The notes beneath the pieces are model-generated. The model was not told where the DNA came from, ran no database searches, and worked only from the letters and a program-made list of their open reading frames with translations. Below are positions 1-11,770 of a stretch of 64,000 bases of DNA, piece by piece; position 1 is the first letter of the stretch, and the number at the start of each line of letters is the position of its first letter. Source of the DNA: Sipunculus nudus (taxonomy: Eukaryota; Annelida; Sipuncula; Golfingiida; Sipunculidae); the NCBI GenBank assembly GCA_026874595.1, contig CM049313.1, forward strand, positions 50,455,659-50,519,658, given 5' to 3'. Position numbers and translations under genes: made by a program.

Positions 1-1660
1 CTTCTCTGTTCAGTTATAAGCACCGTTTTCGGTTCAGGTTCTTCCGTTACTTGTTTCAACCAAAGCAGTGGACAGGAAACGCTTTTGGTCGTAACTTCAT
101 GTGTGAGCAAAGTGGACAGAACGCAAAACCTCAACATAATCAAGCTTTTCAATGTCAGCTAAGAGTATAGCTTGAAATCGCATGGAGTGTTGTACACTCG
201 AGGTTGTTGTTATATACGCTTGCCTGAAACACCATTTTTACTGATTTGTTAGTTATTGAACATTGGTGATATTCTTTAATATCATTTAACATCTGAATAT
301 CCTGGGTTTCTTGTATTATGTACTTTTGATACCATGCAGAGACTGAAGGGGCATTTAATCATATGGTCCCATAATAAAAAGAAGAATACAATAACATATT
401 CTCGTTGAAACGACCTCCTCTAAGACTTGACTCTAAATATGGCCGTGTTTGACTTTTACGACAAGTCACAAACGGTCGGCAGGACAGAACGACAATGGTC
501 GTGATACCATGGCGGTCGTTTCTACCTGGCTGGTCTTAAGACGAGAATTTACTAGATGTCCAAAGAAAGACTGACAAGTATTTTAACCCTCCTGTATAGA
601 AATGTTGCCAAGAAAAGAGCAGCCATGAATGTGATGTGTGTGCTTTTTTTTACCTTTGAGGACGTTTGGCATTGAGGACTGTTGCTTGCAAACGTACCGA
701 AGAATTTTAAGTCTTGGTGTTGGGTCATGAGTTATGCGTTTACCAAATTAAAGTCTTTCAGGTTCAAGCATGAGTCTAGCACAGTTGATGTGTTGACACC
801 AAGAATTCAAAACGCCAGGTTTGGTAGGACTTGTTATGGTCAGGGTAGTTGAGCCACGCGGGCAGTTTGAGCATTGTCTCCGAGTCGAATTGGGACAAAT
901 TTAGTACACGTCTTGATTACCCAAAGCATCCTTGTCAGAAGTCTCATTACTCTTGGCACGTTTACTGGGACCTGAGTGGTTTCGTTTTACGTGACCCCGC
1001 ATGTATTGGGATGGATAGGAGTAAACTTTAATGACTGTCCCTTGTTTACTTAATTTTATTTTTTTTGCGTCCCCATGTTGTTTGTGTCGTTCGCTTCGGA
1101 TAAAATTCCCGACACCCTCGTAACGCAATACTTTTTTTCTCTAGAGAAGAATCCTGTCTGCCAATGGCGCCTTGAAAGTGAACAAGACCATCATTAGCTA
1201 TTCCCTACTATACTGGCGTATCAGGTTATAATATTAGAGTGATCATTTGAACCAAGACTGTTGTACCACTCTGAGGGAATGCGTTTTTTTGTGCTAAATT
1301 GAATCATTGAACGACGGGGTTTCCTGGCCATGAAAGCACATGCTGGGCGGTTCTCACAGAAACCACATGGACAAACCATACAGTTTTGAATAACGGAATA
1401 TTTGTACAATAAATAATTAAATAAGCGTGGATGACCACATTTTCAAAAATAATTAAAAAAAAACACGTCCTATAGCTGGTTCACATTTTAAACTGGTAAA
1501 AATGTCATACCAAAATTTTGTGTTTTTTCATTTCCGTTGTATTTCCGTTGTACGCAGGAGCGATAAGAAATTTTAATGAATCTTAAAACGAAGGTTTTAT
1601 GTGATTATAATAGACAGGACAATATATTTGTCAGACAAGTTTTAAGAGCAATTTACAATC
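1..1660. other. Gene-free unique stretch
   Basis: AT-rich unique sequence. Several short ORFs (up to 75 codons) overlap one another on both strands, show no recognisable family motif and have no convincing splice sites. I see no repeat structure apart from short A and T runs. It is probably intergenic or intronic. Confidence 0.6.

Positions 1661-1662
<2 letters not shown>

Positions 1663-1716
<54 letters not shown>
1663..1716. repeat. (TA)n microsatellite
   Basis: Uninterrupted TA dinucleotide tract of about 54 bp. The run of Ile-Tyr residues in the overlapping minus-strand ORF is produced by this repeat and does not indicate a protein. Confidence 0.97.
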
Positions 1717-1717
<1 letters not shown>

Positions 1718-1719
1718 TC

Positions 1720-2780
1720 TAGACTGCTTGGAGTGCTGAATTAGTGTGACCATGTGGCATGAAACATAGTTTTTTTTATTAAAATTTGTTGATTTACCTC
1801 CAGTACACCAAACATACAATGGCGTTTGCAAAACATGATATGTTGAAAAACAAATTTTTGAGTCATTTCATAAAACTACGTTGTTTTCATCACCGTTTTA
1901 TACAAAAACAATATTTTGATAAATGAAGTTTTATCTTCCATAAACAGCTGTACCTGCACTGTTTAAATAACACCTGCTCTTTTAAATTATATATTTTCAT
2001 TTTTGTTTCATTTTATTTGGACTCTATTTTATATTAAATTTTAATTTTCCGTTAAAAAATCATCTTCATAACATCCAGCTGGGACATGATTTATATTGAT
2101 TAATTATGTCACGTGCTGAGATAAAAAATACAGACTTACAGACCAAACTAACTGCAAAACAACTGAAGCCCTGACCAAGCCAACACCTTGTGTACTTAGT
2201 AATTTAAACCAACAAGTCAATCCTTAAACAATTCTGAAAAAGTGCTGAAGTAATTTTAACTCGAGAACGCAAGCATGACCCGACTCGGACTCGAATACCC
2301 GTCACCATGGCAACGCTTAACCGATGTTAACTATGTAAGATTTTGACTTTGCGACGGCTTTTAAAATTTGTTTGCAACGTAGAAGCAGACGTTAATGGCG
2401 TGTAAATCCATTGCAAAACATAACTAATTAGTGCAAGTCCCTTCCAAATATAGGATAAATGTTATGAAAGAGTGCCTGTATATACACAAATACTCGAGTC
2501 CAAATTTTCGACACGAGTACTCGGTGAGTAGTACCCTGGCTTGTGTATCCCTCTTTATCCTACACATAGACTTGAGTTCATATCAAGTACAATGGCAACA
2601 GGCCAAGTACCTGATAGCCCTTTATTTATTATCATTCCAAACCAGCAAAGCGAGACCATGAGCAATTGTAATCACTTCACTCGTGGTGTGTACTTGAAGA
2701 GTGGGAGTAGCTCTAATACTGGTCTCACGAAACAGTACTGTCATACAGTAAACACCCGCACATGTGCACACATGTACACA
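1720..2780. other. Gene-free unique stretch
   Basis: AT-rich sequence without a recognisable gene. A minus-strand box-B-like match near 2280-2310 (the complement reads GGGTATTCGAGTCC) could be a tRNA-derived scrap, but no matching box A is visible, so it is not called. Confidence 0.5.
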
Positions 2781-2781
2781 T

Positions 2782-2799
2782 ACACACACACACACACAC

Positions 2800-2851
<52 letters not shown>
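2782..2851. repeat. Compound (CA)n(TA)n microsatellite
   Basis: About 19 bp of CA repeat runs directly into about 50 bp of TA repeat. The same CA-to-TA order recurs at 49691-49784. The overlapping ORFs are repeat translations. Confidence 0.97.
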
Positions 2852-2853
<2 letters not shown>

Positions 2854-4110
2854 TTTGTTTATAGAAGAGAAATCATAATGAGCTGGAAATATAAAATATC
2901 AACTTCTTAACATCTTTGAAATGAAGCTTATATATTTCCACTGTTGAATGAGGGCGTTTGTGTTTCCCATGAGCACCTTACTGCCAGTCTCTGTGTACCA
3001 GACAGCATGCGTACACTAACGGGAAGGCAACCAGCTGGCTCCGATGTCATGGAAACCTGTGATTTGGATAAAACGTTAATGAACCCCTCAACAGATGATC
3101 TTCCTTCAATTCCTCCGTCAGCCAGTAATCGTGGTACAAGCAGGTCAAGTTCAGTGTGATGAAATATGATTACTCAGTCAATATAATCTAGCCCTATTTA
3201 AAAATATTACTACTACCCGGCCCATATAGTTTAGCCATATTTGAAATAAGTCCGTTTTAGTCTGTGAATTTAACCTGCTGTAAATATGTGATATATAGGA
3301 GGGAATATAGAACCGTAGTTTGAGTGATCTGAATAAGCAGGTTCATTGTGTTAAAGGTGCCCTTTCCCCTACCTTTGTAGTAGTAAATTATGTTTTTTAT
3401 AATATTATTTTTATAAATATTATTTTTACATTAAATTCTTATCACGCTTTCGTGAAGGCGGTATTGAGTTGTTTATCAACAACATGTTTGTAAACACAGC
3501 AATGTTGACAAACGAGAAAATATGTAACTTAAGGTGGTAGGTTGCATATATGCGGAGGTAGAAAGGTCACTTGATTGCAAAACCCCATTTGCAAAGATCT
3601 TGCTTATCTGACTTGGTGCCAGATGCCTTGTTGAATTTGTTTTTATTATTGTCGCAGGCCCCCGCATATTATAAATATGTTGATATCAACAAAACAAACA
3701 GCCTGTGTGCGTTAATATCTACATGGCCTATTTGTATAAAAGCTGCAAGTGATTACCTTTAGTTCATAGAGGTCAGATCGGTGATTGGGCCCCTTAAATT
3801 CTAATGCTATGTGTCCGCTTACGTTTTGTGTGTGTCTGTCCATATACGTGTGTCCAATCGGTTTTCAGGTGTCCACATGCGTTTCTGTATCTTCCGTTCT
3901 ATGAACCGATTGACAAAATGTATCATAATCCTCGTGGCGCACCGCACAGTCTTACTTATTTCTGTGTGCAGCTGTTTTGTCAGAACCGCATCCTTTCTAC
4001 ACTCAATAATCAACTTTTCGCTCCGCTGTAACCGCTGCACGAAACCGTGGTAATCCGTCAGGTGTTCCCACCAGGCGGTGCTGTCTCTGTAAAAATCCCA
4101 TCTGCACCAC
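2852..4110. other. Gene-free unique stretch
   Basis: No recognisable coding sequence. A 154-codon minus-strand ORF ending near 3819 is the longest in the area, but its middle is a translation of the homopolymer tract at 4114-4200 (poly-Phe and poly-Gly), and the rest resembles no family I know. Confidence 0.5.
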
Positions 4111-4113
4111 ATT

Positions 4114-4200
4114 CCCCCCCCCCCCCCCACCACCACCACAGACAACCTAACCGGCCCCACAAATCCCCCCACCCAAAAAAAAAAAGAAAAAAAAAAAAAA
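4114..4200. repeat. Homopolymer cluster C15, (CAC)n and poly-A
   Basis: A run of 15 C is followed by a short CAC triplet repeat, a C/A-rich spacer and an interrupted poly-A tract of about 26 bp. It is low-complexity sequence, likely to be length-variable and hard to sequence accurately. Confidence 0.95.
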
Positions 4201-4477
4201 CTGAAGAATCTTTCATTTGTCACAGCGTGTGAGTTGAAGTTCCCCGGGAGCTCACGCGCTATGTTCAGATGTGACATCCGCACCTGTGCAAATGGACATG
4301 TGGCTTTAATTGTTCAGTGACCAATAGTTCTGTAATTTAAGTCATTAGAATAACGATATGGGTCCACGCCCAGTTGCAACTGATTAAAAAAACATTTGTA
4401 AATAAAGGATCGTTCAACATACAGTAGTATATGAATGCTGAAAGAATTCAAGAGTGCTCTCCCTCTCCCCTCTCTCT

Positions 4478-4572
4478 CTTTATATATTCCTTATATATAT
4501 TATTATTATTATATATATTATATATATTATTAATATATCATATATATATATTATATATTTATTTATTTAGAC
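4478..4572. repeat. AT-only low-complexity tract
   Basis: Mixed TATA, TTA and TTAT repeats with almost no G or C over about 95 bp. This is a degenerate microsatellite. Confidence 0.9.
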
Positions 4573-4904
4573 AAAAAAGGAAGATTTTCCAATTCACAAA
4601 TTCACGTATTTCCTCACATAGTAACCCAAGCCGGAAGCGTGTGTCCTTGCTCTTCTTCTTTTAGTGCCACATGTATATTATGCTAATTGAACAGATACGA
4701 TCGTCCACTGAATGACTTTTATGTTTTAAATTAACGTTGAGATTTAAAAAAAATTATGAAGTAATATAGATAAAAGATTTATACCAAAAGGTTAATGGAA
4801 GCGTATGCTGTCCAAAAGCCCTTCAATGGGTGATATTTTCTCCTAGCTTGTTTCAGATTTTATAAGTTGGCCGCCGCCTTGAGCTAATCACCCACTGAAT
4901 ACAT

Positions 4905-5190
4905 CATCATCTCCTCGTGAAATACGACCTGATTTTCCAATTTACACAAGACAAGCTCCTGAGTGGCCCCAGTGGCCTATTTCCTGGCCCCTTGAGCTGT
5001 ATGCAAGGACAGGTACGGTCTTTAGTAATGACCCCTGCCTGAGGCCTGTCGTGGCCCGATTTCTTCATAAGCAAAAAGCCCTGTGAGGTGGAAACGTGGA
5101 TAACGCCCAACGGCAGGTGCTGCTCCATCCCCCCTTCAGGTGTACAAGGCTCACCTCGGCCTCCGGAAGCCAATTATTACATCCTGCCAT
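4905..5190. other. GC-richer block of unknown role
   Basis: A patch clearly richer in G+C than its AT-rich neighbours, followed by TAAT-type homeodomain core motifs near 5170-5195. An 88-codon minus-strand ORF covers it but matches nothing I recognise. It could be a conserved noncoding element or an old transposon fragment. Confidence 0.25.
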
Positions 5191-5322
5191 TAATTATATT
5201 GTCTCCTCATGTAGGGATTATATATGTTTAAAAACCTCTTTTATGTAGGGTAGACTGTCGTCTTATGGCTTGTCTTACTGATAAACATGTTAATCGCCGA
5301 ATTTAAGATGAAGGCTGCAGTA

Positions 5323-5420
5323 ATCTTTTTTTTTTTTCAACTCAGCTGATTTTCAGTCATGCTGAGCTATAGTGATTGTTTTTTGTCCGTCGGCCTTCCG
5401 TCCAACCATCCAAATTTTCG
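5323..5420 (+). mobile_element. 5' hairpin/GGAC end of a composite repeat element
   Basis: A T-run leads into CTCAGCTGA, a short loop and TCATGCTGAG (an imperfect hairpin), then AGCTATAGTGATT and a stretch with GTCCGTC and TTCCGTCC. The reverse complement of the sequence at 20410-20475 has the same order: T-run, CTCAGCTGA hairpin, AGCTATAG, GTCCGTCC. The left and right ends therefore form terminal inverted repeats of a family present at least twice in this window. Tandem-repeat-bearing bivalve elements such as the pearl family have a similar architecture. Membership of that family is inference. Confidence 0.6.
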
Positions 5421-6640
5421 GTCGTCTGATCGTTACCGTTAGACAAAGAAAGGTTTGCTTAATATTCAGCCAGGTCATCCGTATTCTGATTGCTACGTGA
5501 CAAAGAATTTTCCGGTATTTTTGTTCTTGTTAATAAATGTAAAACAAAATATAAAAACACAGAGGGATAACAATAATGTTGTGTAGTTTATTGCTAAGAT
5601 GGAACACTGTGGATAGAGATAATTTATATTATTCGGTTAGAGGGCGTAGCCTAGTAATCATTGAACAACACAACATAAAACGCTATGTCATGAAAACCGA
5701 CTTTAGGATAAAAAATAAACGAAGTTGAACTATTTTGCATATCAGACATTTAGGACAGACTGCTTTACGGTTTACGAGGACCGAGATTGGAGTCGTTATT
5801 ATGGGATGGTCGTGTAACCGGAGCGACCATCGGGGGGGGGGGGGGGGGGAGATGATGGTTACTGTACCATTTTAAATAATGGTACCAAAATTGGTTGAAT
5901 CATTGATTATGATATACCTTTTCTATATGAACATTGGATGCAGTAGGTTAACTGGTACAGACACAGGTCAATAATAGAGGCATATATAATTTTCTCAACA
6001 AATTAATAAAATGTAATAAAATAGAATAGAGTTAAATCTATTAAGTTGTATTAAAACAAAACATGTGACACCTTATATCAGGTGCTGTCTGTTGTTATGG
6101 ATGGTGTCAGATCTGTTTGGTTCATCGGGTAGATTTGTCGATGTGAGTATACATCACGTAACATGGACAGTTTATGTAGGCTAACAGCCAGGTGTGCTGT
6201 CTAGAGTCTGAAAACAGATTATCAGCCCACTGAGCTGATTTTAACAGCCAATGATCACCAGCACCAGATTCCTGCCACGCAGGTTGTTTTCAGTGGCCAT
6301 GTGGGACGCTATGGTTTACTCTACAGAAGTTACATAGTACCGTGTGTCCATCTTTTGTCATTCCGTCAGTCTGTACACTTCTCTGCTTCTGATTTTAACT
6401 TCACTACTTATGAAGTAAACAGAATAAGCAGTCAGTTTATTTGGAGTTCATGCTGTACCTTGTAGAAAATAACAAAAAAAAAAATAAAGCCTTTTTTACT
6501 TTTATGTTGATTTTTTCACAAAATATGTTGAATGCAACATATATTTCCCGAAAGCCTTCGCTATAATGCTAATTAAATGGACAAGTGGCCCGTAACGCTA
6601 AGCTGAATTTGACATACAGTTAACGCATGTATTATTACTG
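5421..6640. other. Interior of composite element or unique filler
   Basis: No recognisable gene. It lies between the left hairpin end (5323) and the ~150-bp unit array (6640 on), so it may be the left internal segment of the element or older sequence captured inside it. Confidence 0.4.
5832..5849 (+). repeat. Poly-G tract (G18)
   Basis: An uninterrupted run of 18 G on the plus strand. It is a candidate G-quadruplex and a length-unstable site. Confidence 0.97.
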
Positions 6641-8135
6641 ATGTTAGGATCTGGTGGAAAAATATTTGTGAAAGGACCGTTAACAATAGGTAGAATTTCA
6701 TCCAGAGTGCTCAAAATCATGTCTTTGCCCATAGTCCTTAGGAAATAGGTCATAGTGGCCTTATTTAGGTTTTCCAAGAAGATTTTACAAAAACCTGCCT
6801 GGATGCCAAGCTAGAAATGTGTACGTCCAACTGCTATGATTTGTGTCCATCTGACTTATAGTATAAATATATTCTTTCACACAGCTCTCAGAATATGTGT
6901 CACCGTGACATTATTTCAGGTTTCAAAGGAAATTTTACAGCAATCTTCCTGGATCTTAATCAAACTAAGAGTTTCTAGGTCAAACTGTAACAAGCAAATC
7001 TGTCTTATAGGGTGCTTAAATCATGTTCTTTCACATATCTTGCAGAATATAGGTCACAGTGACCTTATATCAGATGTCCAAGGAGACAATACAGACCTCC
7101 CTTTACGTGAAGTAAACTACGCAAGATCCAGCCGTTAGGATTGATTTATGCCCTCTCCGCCTATCCGGGTGCTCAAATTGAGGTTTTCTGCACGAAACTC
7201 ACAGAAAATGGGCCATCATGACCTAACCTTGCTTAGGACCTGCTTGAATTTTTAGTTAGAAGGTTCTTACCCCAACCGGATTGATTTGTGCCCATCTTAC
7301 TTACACAGAGCTAAAATCATGTTTTTTTTCCTATAGCTCACAGAATTCAGGGCAGTATGACCTAATTTTAGGTTTCCAGGTAGATTTGCCCATGAATTCC
7401 CTGAATGTTGCGTTTGGAGATTCTAGGGCTGAAGGATACAATCCGTACCCTTGTCTGGGTGCTCAAAATCATGTTTTAGGCCAGCAGCTCGCAGAATACA
7501 GATCACCATGACCTAATTTTAGGTGTCCAAGGAGACTTGTCCAAGACTTCCCTTGATGTTACGACAGAAGATTCTTGGTTTAACACTCCAGATAGTTGAA
7601 TTAAGCTGGATAAGTAGAATACCAGACAACACTTCTCAACTAACTTTTTGTGACAGTTAAGTTCTTTAACGTCGACGGACTTCATCCGACTGGAGACTCA
7701 ATATCGCTGGCGACTAGGTGGCGCTAATTGTGCGAGTAGCGAGTCGTAGAGAAGCGGCAGATCGTGCTGTTCCCCGTCGCAGTTGAGTGCTTGCGTGCCT
7801 CCTTCCTGAGTTAGAAGTTTCTAGGGCCAATGGTTACGGTTTGTGCCCTGTAAACGGCATGACTGCTTCATTTGAAGGTCTTATAATAGAGAAAACATCC
7901 GTAAGAAAAAGAAAAAATAAAAGTGACGCCACCAGTCTTCAGGAACTGTCAGTGATCAATATGCATTGGAAGGATCATGTCAATCAATGCGTTAGTTATT
8001 CAGATATTGGAGCTTTTGTATCAAATTATTTATTTATTCTCCGGTGCACAAACAGTCGTATAAATCAGCGACCTAATTCCAGGTGTCCAGGGAGATTTTC
8101 CAAGGTCTTCACCCGATATAAAGTGAGAAGAATCT
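6640..8135 (+). repeat. Diverged ~150-bp tandem units with ERE-like palindromes
   Basis: At least six successive units, spaced roughly 140-155 bp, share an ordered set of blocks: CAGAATATAGG, an inverted repeat of AGGTCA type, AATTTCAGGTTTCCAAGG, a segment like CCTCCCTGGATGTT, a segment like GATTCTAGG, TTTGTGCCC and TCAAAATCATGTTTT. Unit starts are visible near 6735, 6887, 7043, 7201, 7339 and 7491, with a partial unit near 8066. From 7580 to 8060 a different internal segment intervenes, and its homologues occur at 19480-19670 and 20120-20270. The ORFs at 6836, 7281 and 7787 are fragments of this repeat. Array period and hairpin ends resemble bivalve tandem-repeat-bearing elements. Confidence 0.8.
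7051..7065. promoter_or_regulatory. Perfect consensus ERE palindrome
   Basis: AGGTCACAGTGACCT matches the nuclear-receptor inverted repeat with 3-bp spacer (AGGTCAnnnTGACCT) at every position. It is one repeat unit's copy of a palindrome that is degraded in sister units. Binding is not shown; the match is visible, and the function is inference. Confidence 0.6.
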
Positions 8136-8154
8136 AGGTCCGACGTTAAAGATT

Positions 8155-8236
8155 TGTGCCCTGTTAACGGACGGACAGACGGACGGACGACGGACAAATA
8201 GTGATCGGTATACCTCAGATCATTTTCATTCGGGTG
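8155..8236 (+). mobile_element. 3' GGAC-repeat/hairpin end of composite element
   Basis: A GGACGGACAGACGGACGGAC-type tract is followed by AATAGTGATCGGTATACC and a degraded hairpin ending in GTGAGCTTA. In reverse complement this parallels the left end at 5323-5420 (AGCTCA, hairpin, ATCACTATT, GTCCGTC). Together they would bound an element of about 2.9 kb containing the ~150-bp array. Confidence 0.6.
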
Positions 8237-8990
8237 AGCTTAATCTCGATCCAATAGCCGTTTCCTTATTGATCCCATGTTATCGGGGTTACGTAGTTCT
8301 AGTAAATTACGCCGATTTTGACGTACGGAAAGAAATGTTGAGTTTAACCGGTTGACATAGGATCTGTCGTTACAAATTCTGCCGACAGAAAAGGCGACGG
8401 CAGACTTTAAACAATGGAAAGAGATTTGTCGGAAATACCGGTCATTGTCATCAGTCATGAAAATGGTAGTTGCACAAAACACAATAAAACCGCGGGAAGA
8501 ATAAATAAAATCGGTAATTTCACGAAACATCGGGCCAGTTTGAGGTCCCCCTACTATTCGACGCCATTTCACGATTGATCCGATGCCGATGAATGTCGTA
8601 CGACATTGATCGACATGTTGAGCCTTAACTATTTTATATATTATATTTATAGATTATATTGAACGGGTCTAATTTCAAATTCTAGCACAGACGCTCATAT
8701 CTGGATATTTTGTTTCTCTGTTCAGAGCGGTCTAGGGAATCAGTACACATACTTTCTCCTAACGCAAGGACCACTTACAAGCTCCTACATTAAAAAAAAG
8801 TTTCCCTAACAGCCTAACTTTAAAAAAAAATAATATATATATACACAAAGACAACATCTGTTATTCAGTCACAATGTAAACTCTGTTTAGATTTTTTTAT
8901 CATATGCTTCCTTTTAGTAGGTAATACCTGATACAAATAACGTAATATGAACTGTCTCCATATCAGAAAATTTGAAATATTTTTTTGACT
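8237..8990. other. Gene-free stretch
   Basis: No recognisable gene. A perfect 16-bp palindrome, AATGTCGTACGACATT, lies at 8592-8607. A 110-codon minus-strand ORF (8240-8572) has no recognisable domain. Confidence 0.5.
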
Positions 8991-8992
8991 GA

Positions 8993-9160
8993 CCTCGGTG
9001 GCCGAGTGCGTTACGGAGGCGGCGGATATAGCTTTAAGGCCATGTCTGACTCGAGGCATACAATGCTCATACAGAGAGGTTTTCCGTGGGCTGTACCTTT
9101 CTGGCACCGTACACAATAAACTGGATCCTTTGTTGTTCCCATAAATTACCAAGTGAAATA
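8993..9160 (+). mobile_element. tRNA-derived SINE-like fragment (Ser/Leu-type head)
   Basis: CTCGGTGGCCGAGTGCGTTA resembles the 5' half of a class-II (Ser/Leu-type) tRNA, with a recognisable box A around 8999-9010. The expected box B is replaced by CTGACTCGAGGC, so it is not a working tRNA gene. The body continues with unassigned sequence to roughly 9160, and the 3' boundary is uncertain. Confidence 0.5.
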
Positions 9161-9399
9161 CAGATGCTTTCAGATTTAAATGTGATCAGGCCCTGTATTT
9201 CAGTAACCCCGACTCGGTCATTTTCCTTTGTTCGATGTATAGGGATTGGAGTCCTTGGTCGTGTAAATAAAACTCAACAAAATGGATATATTTGCCGCTT
9301 TTTACGTGAAACTTGTCTGATCGAATCATGAGCCATATAGCAGGGATATATGAGTAAACTTTCAGTTTTAAATCGGGTTTGAAATGCTGTCTAAATATA

Positions 9400-9443
9400 A
9401 ATATATATATATATATGTATACATAGATAACATTTCCATTCCG

Positions 9444-9472
<29 letters not shown>
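9400..9472. repeat. Two (AT)n tracts
   Basis: Short AT dinucleotide tracts near 9400-9418 and 9446-9472, separated by unique sequence. Confidence 0.9.
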
Positions 9473-9474
<2 letters not shown>

Positions 9475-9484
9475 TTATATATTA

Positions 9485-11370
9485 TATATTCCGTTAATTT
9501 TTACACTAGGGAAAATCTTGAACACAATTTTTTAAGTATTTTCATTAAATTGAGGTGTTATCACCTGACCCTATGTATTGTAGTTTGAGAAGGCCAGTCT
9601 TAACAGGACCCCTCACTGATTCAAAACTGTTAATACACATACATCTAAGTACCTGAGATTTCAAAAACGGCTTGATGACAGTTTATAACTGATATAGGTT
9701 AGTCCTGGCCCCATGATGTATAAACATAACATACACATTCCTTCAATATCTTTATACAATGCCATATTTAAATGCAAGTAAATGTATTTTGATAACAATT
9801 GTGACTAAAGGCATTTTGAAAAAAAATAAAGTTTCGATTTGTTAAAAGAAGTTAGTATTTAAATACTCGGTCTGGTCGGGAATATGGGTCAGTCATGGGT
9901 TCACTAGCCGCAATGCAGGTGAATGAAGAAAATCGATTCTGAAAGCAAGTTTATAAATAAAAGATTTTGAAGCAGGTGGGTGTTTCATTCAGAGTCCAGG
10001 AGCCAATTTTAGCCAGTGCATCCTAAATCAACTGTTAACATATTCAAGAAGACATCTCTGAGTCAATTACAACCCTAGGATCAAAAGATTTTGGTTATAA
10101 ATGGTAAAATAAGGTATCGGATTGGGAGTTGAAACAGGATGCCGCCACAAATTGGTCACGTTTGCGAAATTACAACGTTACTTATAACAGTTCACTCAAT
10201 ATCTGTACCCGCTGAAAGGCATGCAGTTACTTATCGATGTGTTGCTCTCCCTCTCGATCAGCTGTCCAATTAAATCAAAATTAAGGACTCCCAATGCAGA
10301 GCTAGTCGAGGTTAATGGCACTATTATTCCCTGCTATTATGTTCTTTCCCTCAGATAGTACCAGCCACTTGATCGTTTCTGCACCAAGGTCTCCTTAATC
10401 GCAAGGCAATAAACGACAATAATGAAAATAGATTCCTGTGTCAGAACCAACCTGACAGGTTTAAGCTCTGATCTGCTACATTTGCTGATTTATATCAGTG
10501 TTGTTAATTTGAAAGTTCAATTGGAAAGAAGCCATGTTTTCATTTCTGAACAGGACAACGGGTGTGACGTTCTCTGATCTTTGGGTTAGCAAATCTTTAT
10601 GAGTACAACCATACTCGGTCTATTTATCCTAAGTATAACGTAATATCCTCCGAAATTGCTATGCAGGAATCAATAGTAATATGCATAGCACGGCCCGTTA
10701 AGGCCGTGTAAAATATTGTCATATTTACTTGAAACCCCCACAATCGTTAGATGTATCTGCCTGCAGTTGTATTCAATTTAAAGAGAAACAGCCACACATT
10801 TATGTCTTGATAATATTGATAATATGAATGTCTTTTTTATCATATGATCAAATTATACATAACTTCAAGTCGATATAATCGATAATTGCTATCACCTAGT
10901 GTTCACATGAAGTAATTGATCGTATCTTTCACAAGAGCATGAAACAAATATAGACATTAAAAAAATAAAAATTTATCAACATCTTTGAACCAACTTCACC
11001 ATATTTCATGTTTGTGATTATGTTTTCATTTTCTATACAGCACTGGTCTACACGGTAAGCTGCAGACGCCTTCAGTGAATCCAAGATTGTACATAAAAGA
11101 CTCAGTGTCCCCTCTGAGCAGAGGTACGAAAGATATAAGATATTTCTTCAGATACTTTCAAATCTTACTTGTGTATGATTCTAAAGAAACACAGAGTTCA
11201 ATTTGTATACCCTAAACAATAGTAAGAAATTGTAGTCAATCAAGCCGAACAATCAGGAAATCAATAGATATGCAAAACTAATATAAATATAATTATTGCA
11301 AGACGTACGTATATTGTTGGTGAGTAGTCTTATATTTTTTTATTTAGCATTGATTTTATGAGTTGAGGTT
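9485..11370. other. Gene-free unique stretch
   Basis: No repeat or gene recognised. The part from about 9960 to 10680 is less AT-biased and non-repetitive and would be a reasonable place to look for conserved noncoding sequence. A short hairpin (CACGGCC, 6-base loop, GGCCGTG) lies at 10689-10708. Confidence 0.5.
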
Positions 11371-11394
11371 ATTATATATATATATAAGTTCATT

Positions 11395-11476
<82 letters not shown>
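11371..11476. repeat. Long interrupted (TA)n microsatellite
   Basis: Two TA tracts separated by AGTTCATT. The second runs for more than 80 bp with one TG interruption. Confidence 0.96.
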
Positions 11477-11477
<1 letters not shown>

Positions 11478-11689
11478 CTTAGCTCGTAAGAATTTCCTTT
11501 AAAATGGCCAATACGAGAAGGAATACATGTTAGACATTCAGACCTTGAACTGTTGAGCAAAAGGCGACGGGTTCAATATTGTCAAGCATGTTTACTGTCT
11601 GAAGAGCTTATATGAAATAATATTGACAAGCCCCAAACCTGCGGACAAGCGTTCAACCTATTACAGTAGTTCCACAGGTAGGGTAACTT

Positions 11690-11770
11690 TTTTTAAGCTC
11701 ACCTTGGAGCTATTCTAAGCGCGGCGGCCGTCCTTCGTGTTTCGTCTATCAATCATCCGTCGTCTGTTTG
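11690..11770 (+). mobile_element. Possible second 5' end of the hairpin/GGAC family
   Basis: A T-run, AAGCTCACCTTGGAGCT, then CCGTCC and TTTCGTC resemble the left end at 5323-5420 and the reverse complement of 8155-8236. If paired with the end at 20410-20475, the enclosed element would be about 8.8 kb. That is long, so the pairing is doubtful. Confidence 0.4.

Noticed and set aside
4047..4283. ORFs with poly-His/Pro or poly-Phe/Gly stretches
   Set aside because: They translate the C-run, CAC repeat and A-run at 4114-4200.
10689..10708. GC hairpin resembling an intrinsic terminator
   Set aside because: No upstream gene, and bacterial-type terminators are not expected in this kind of genome.
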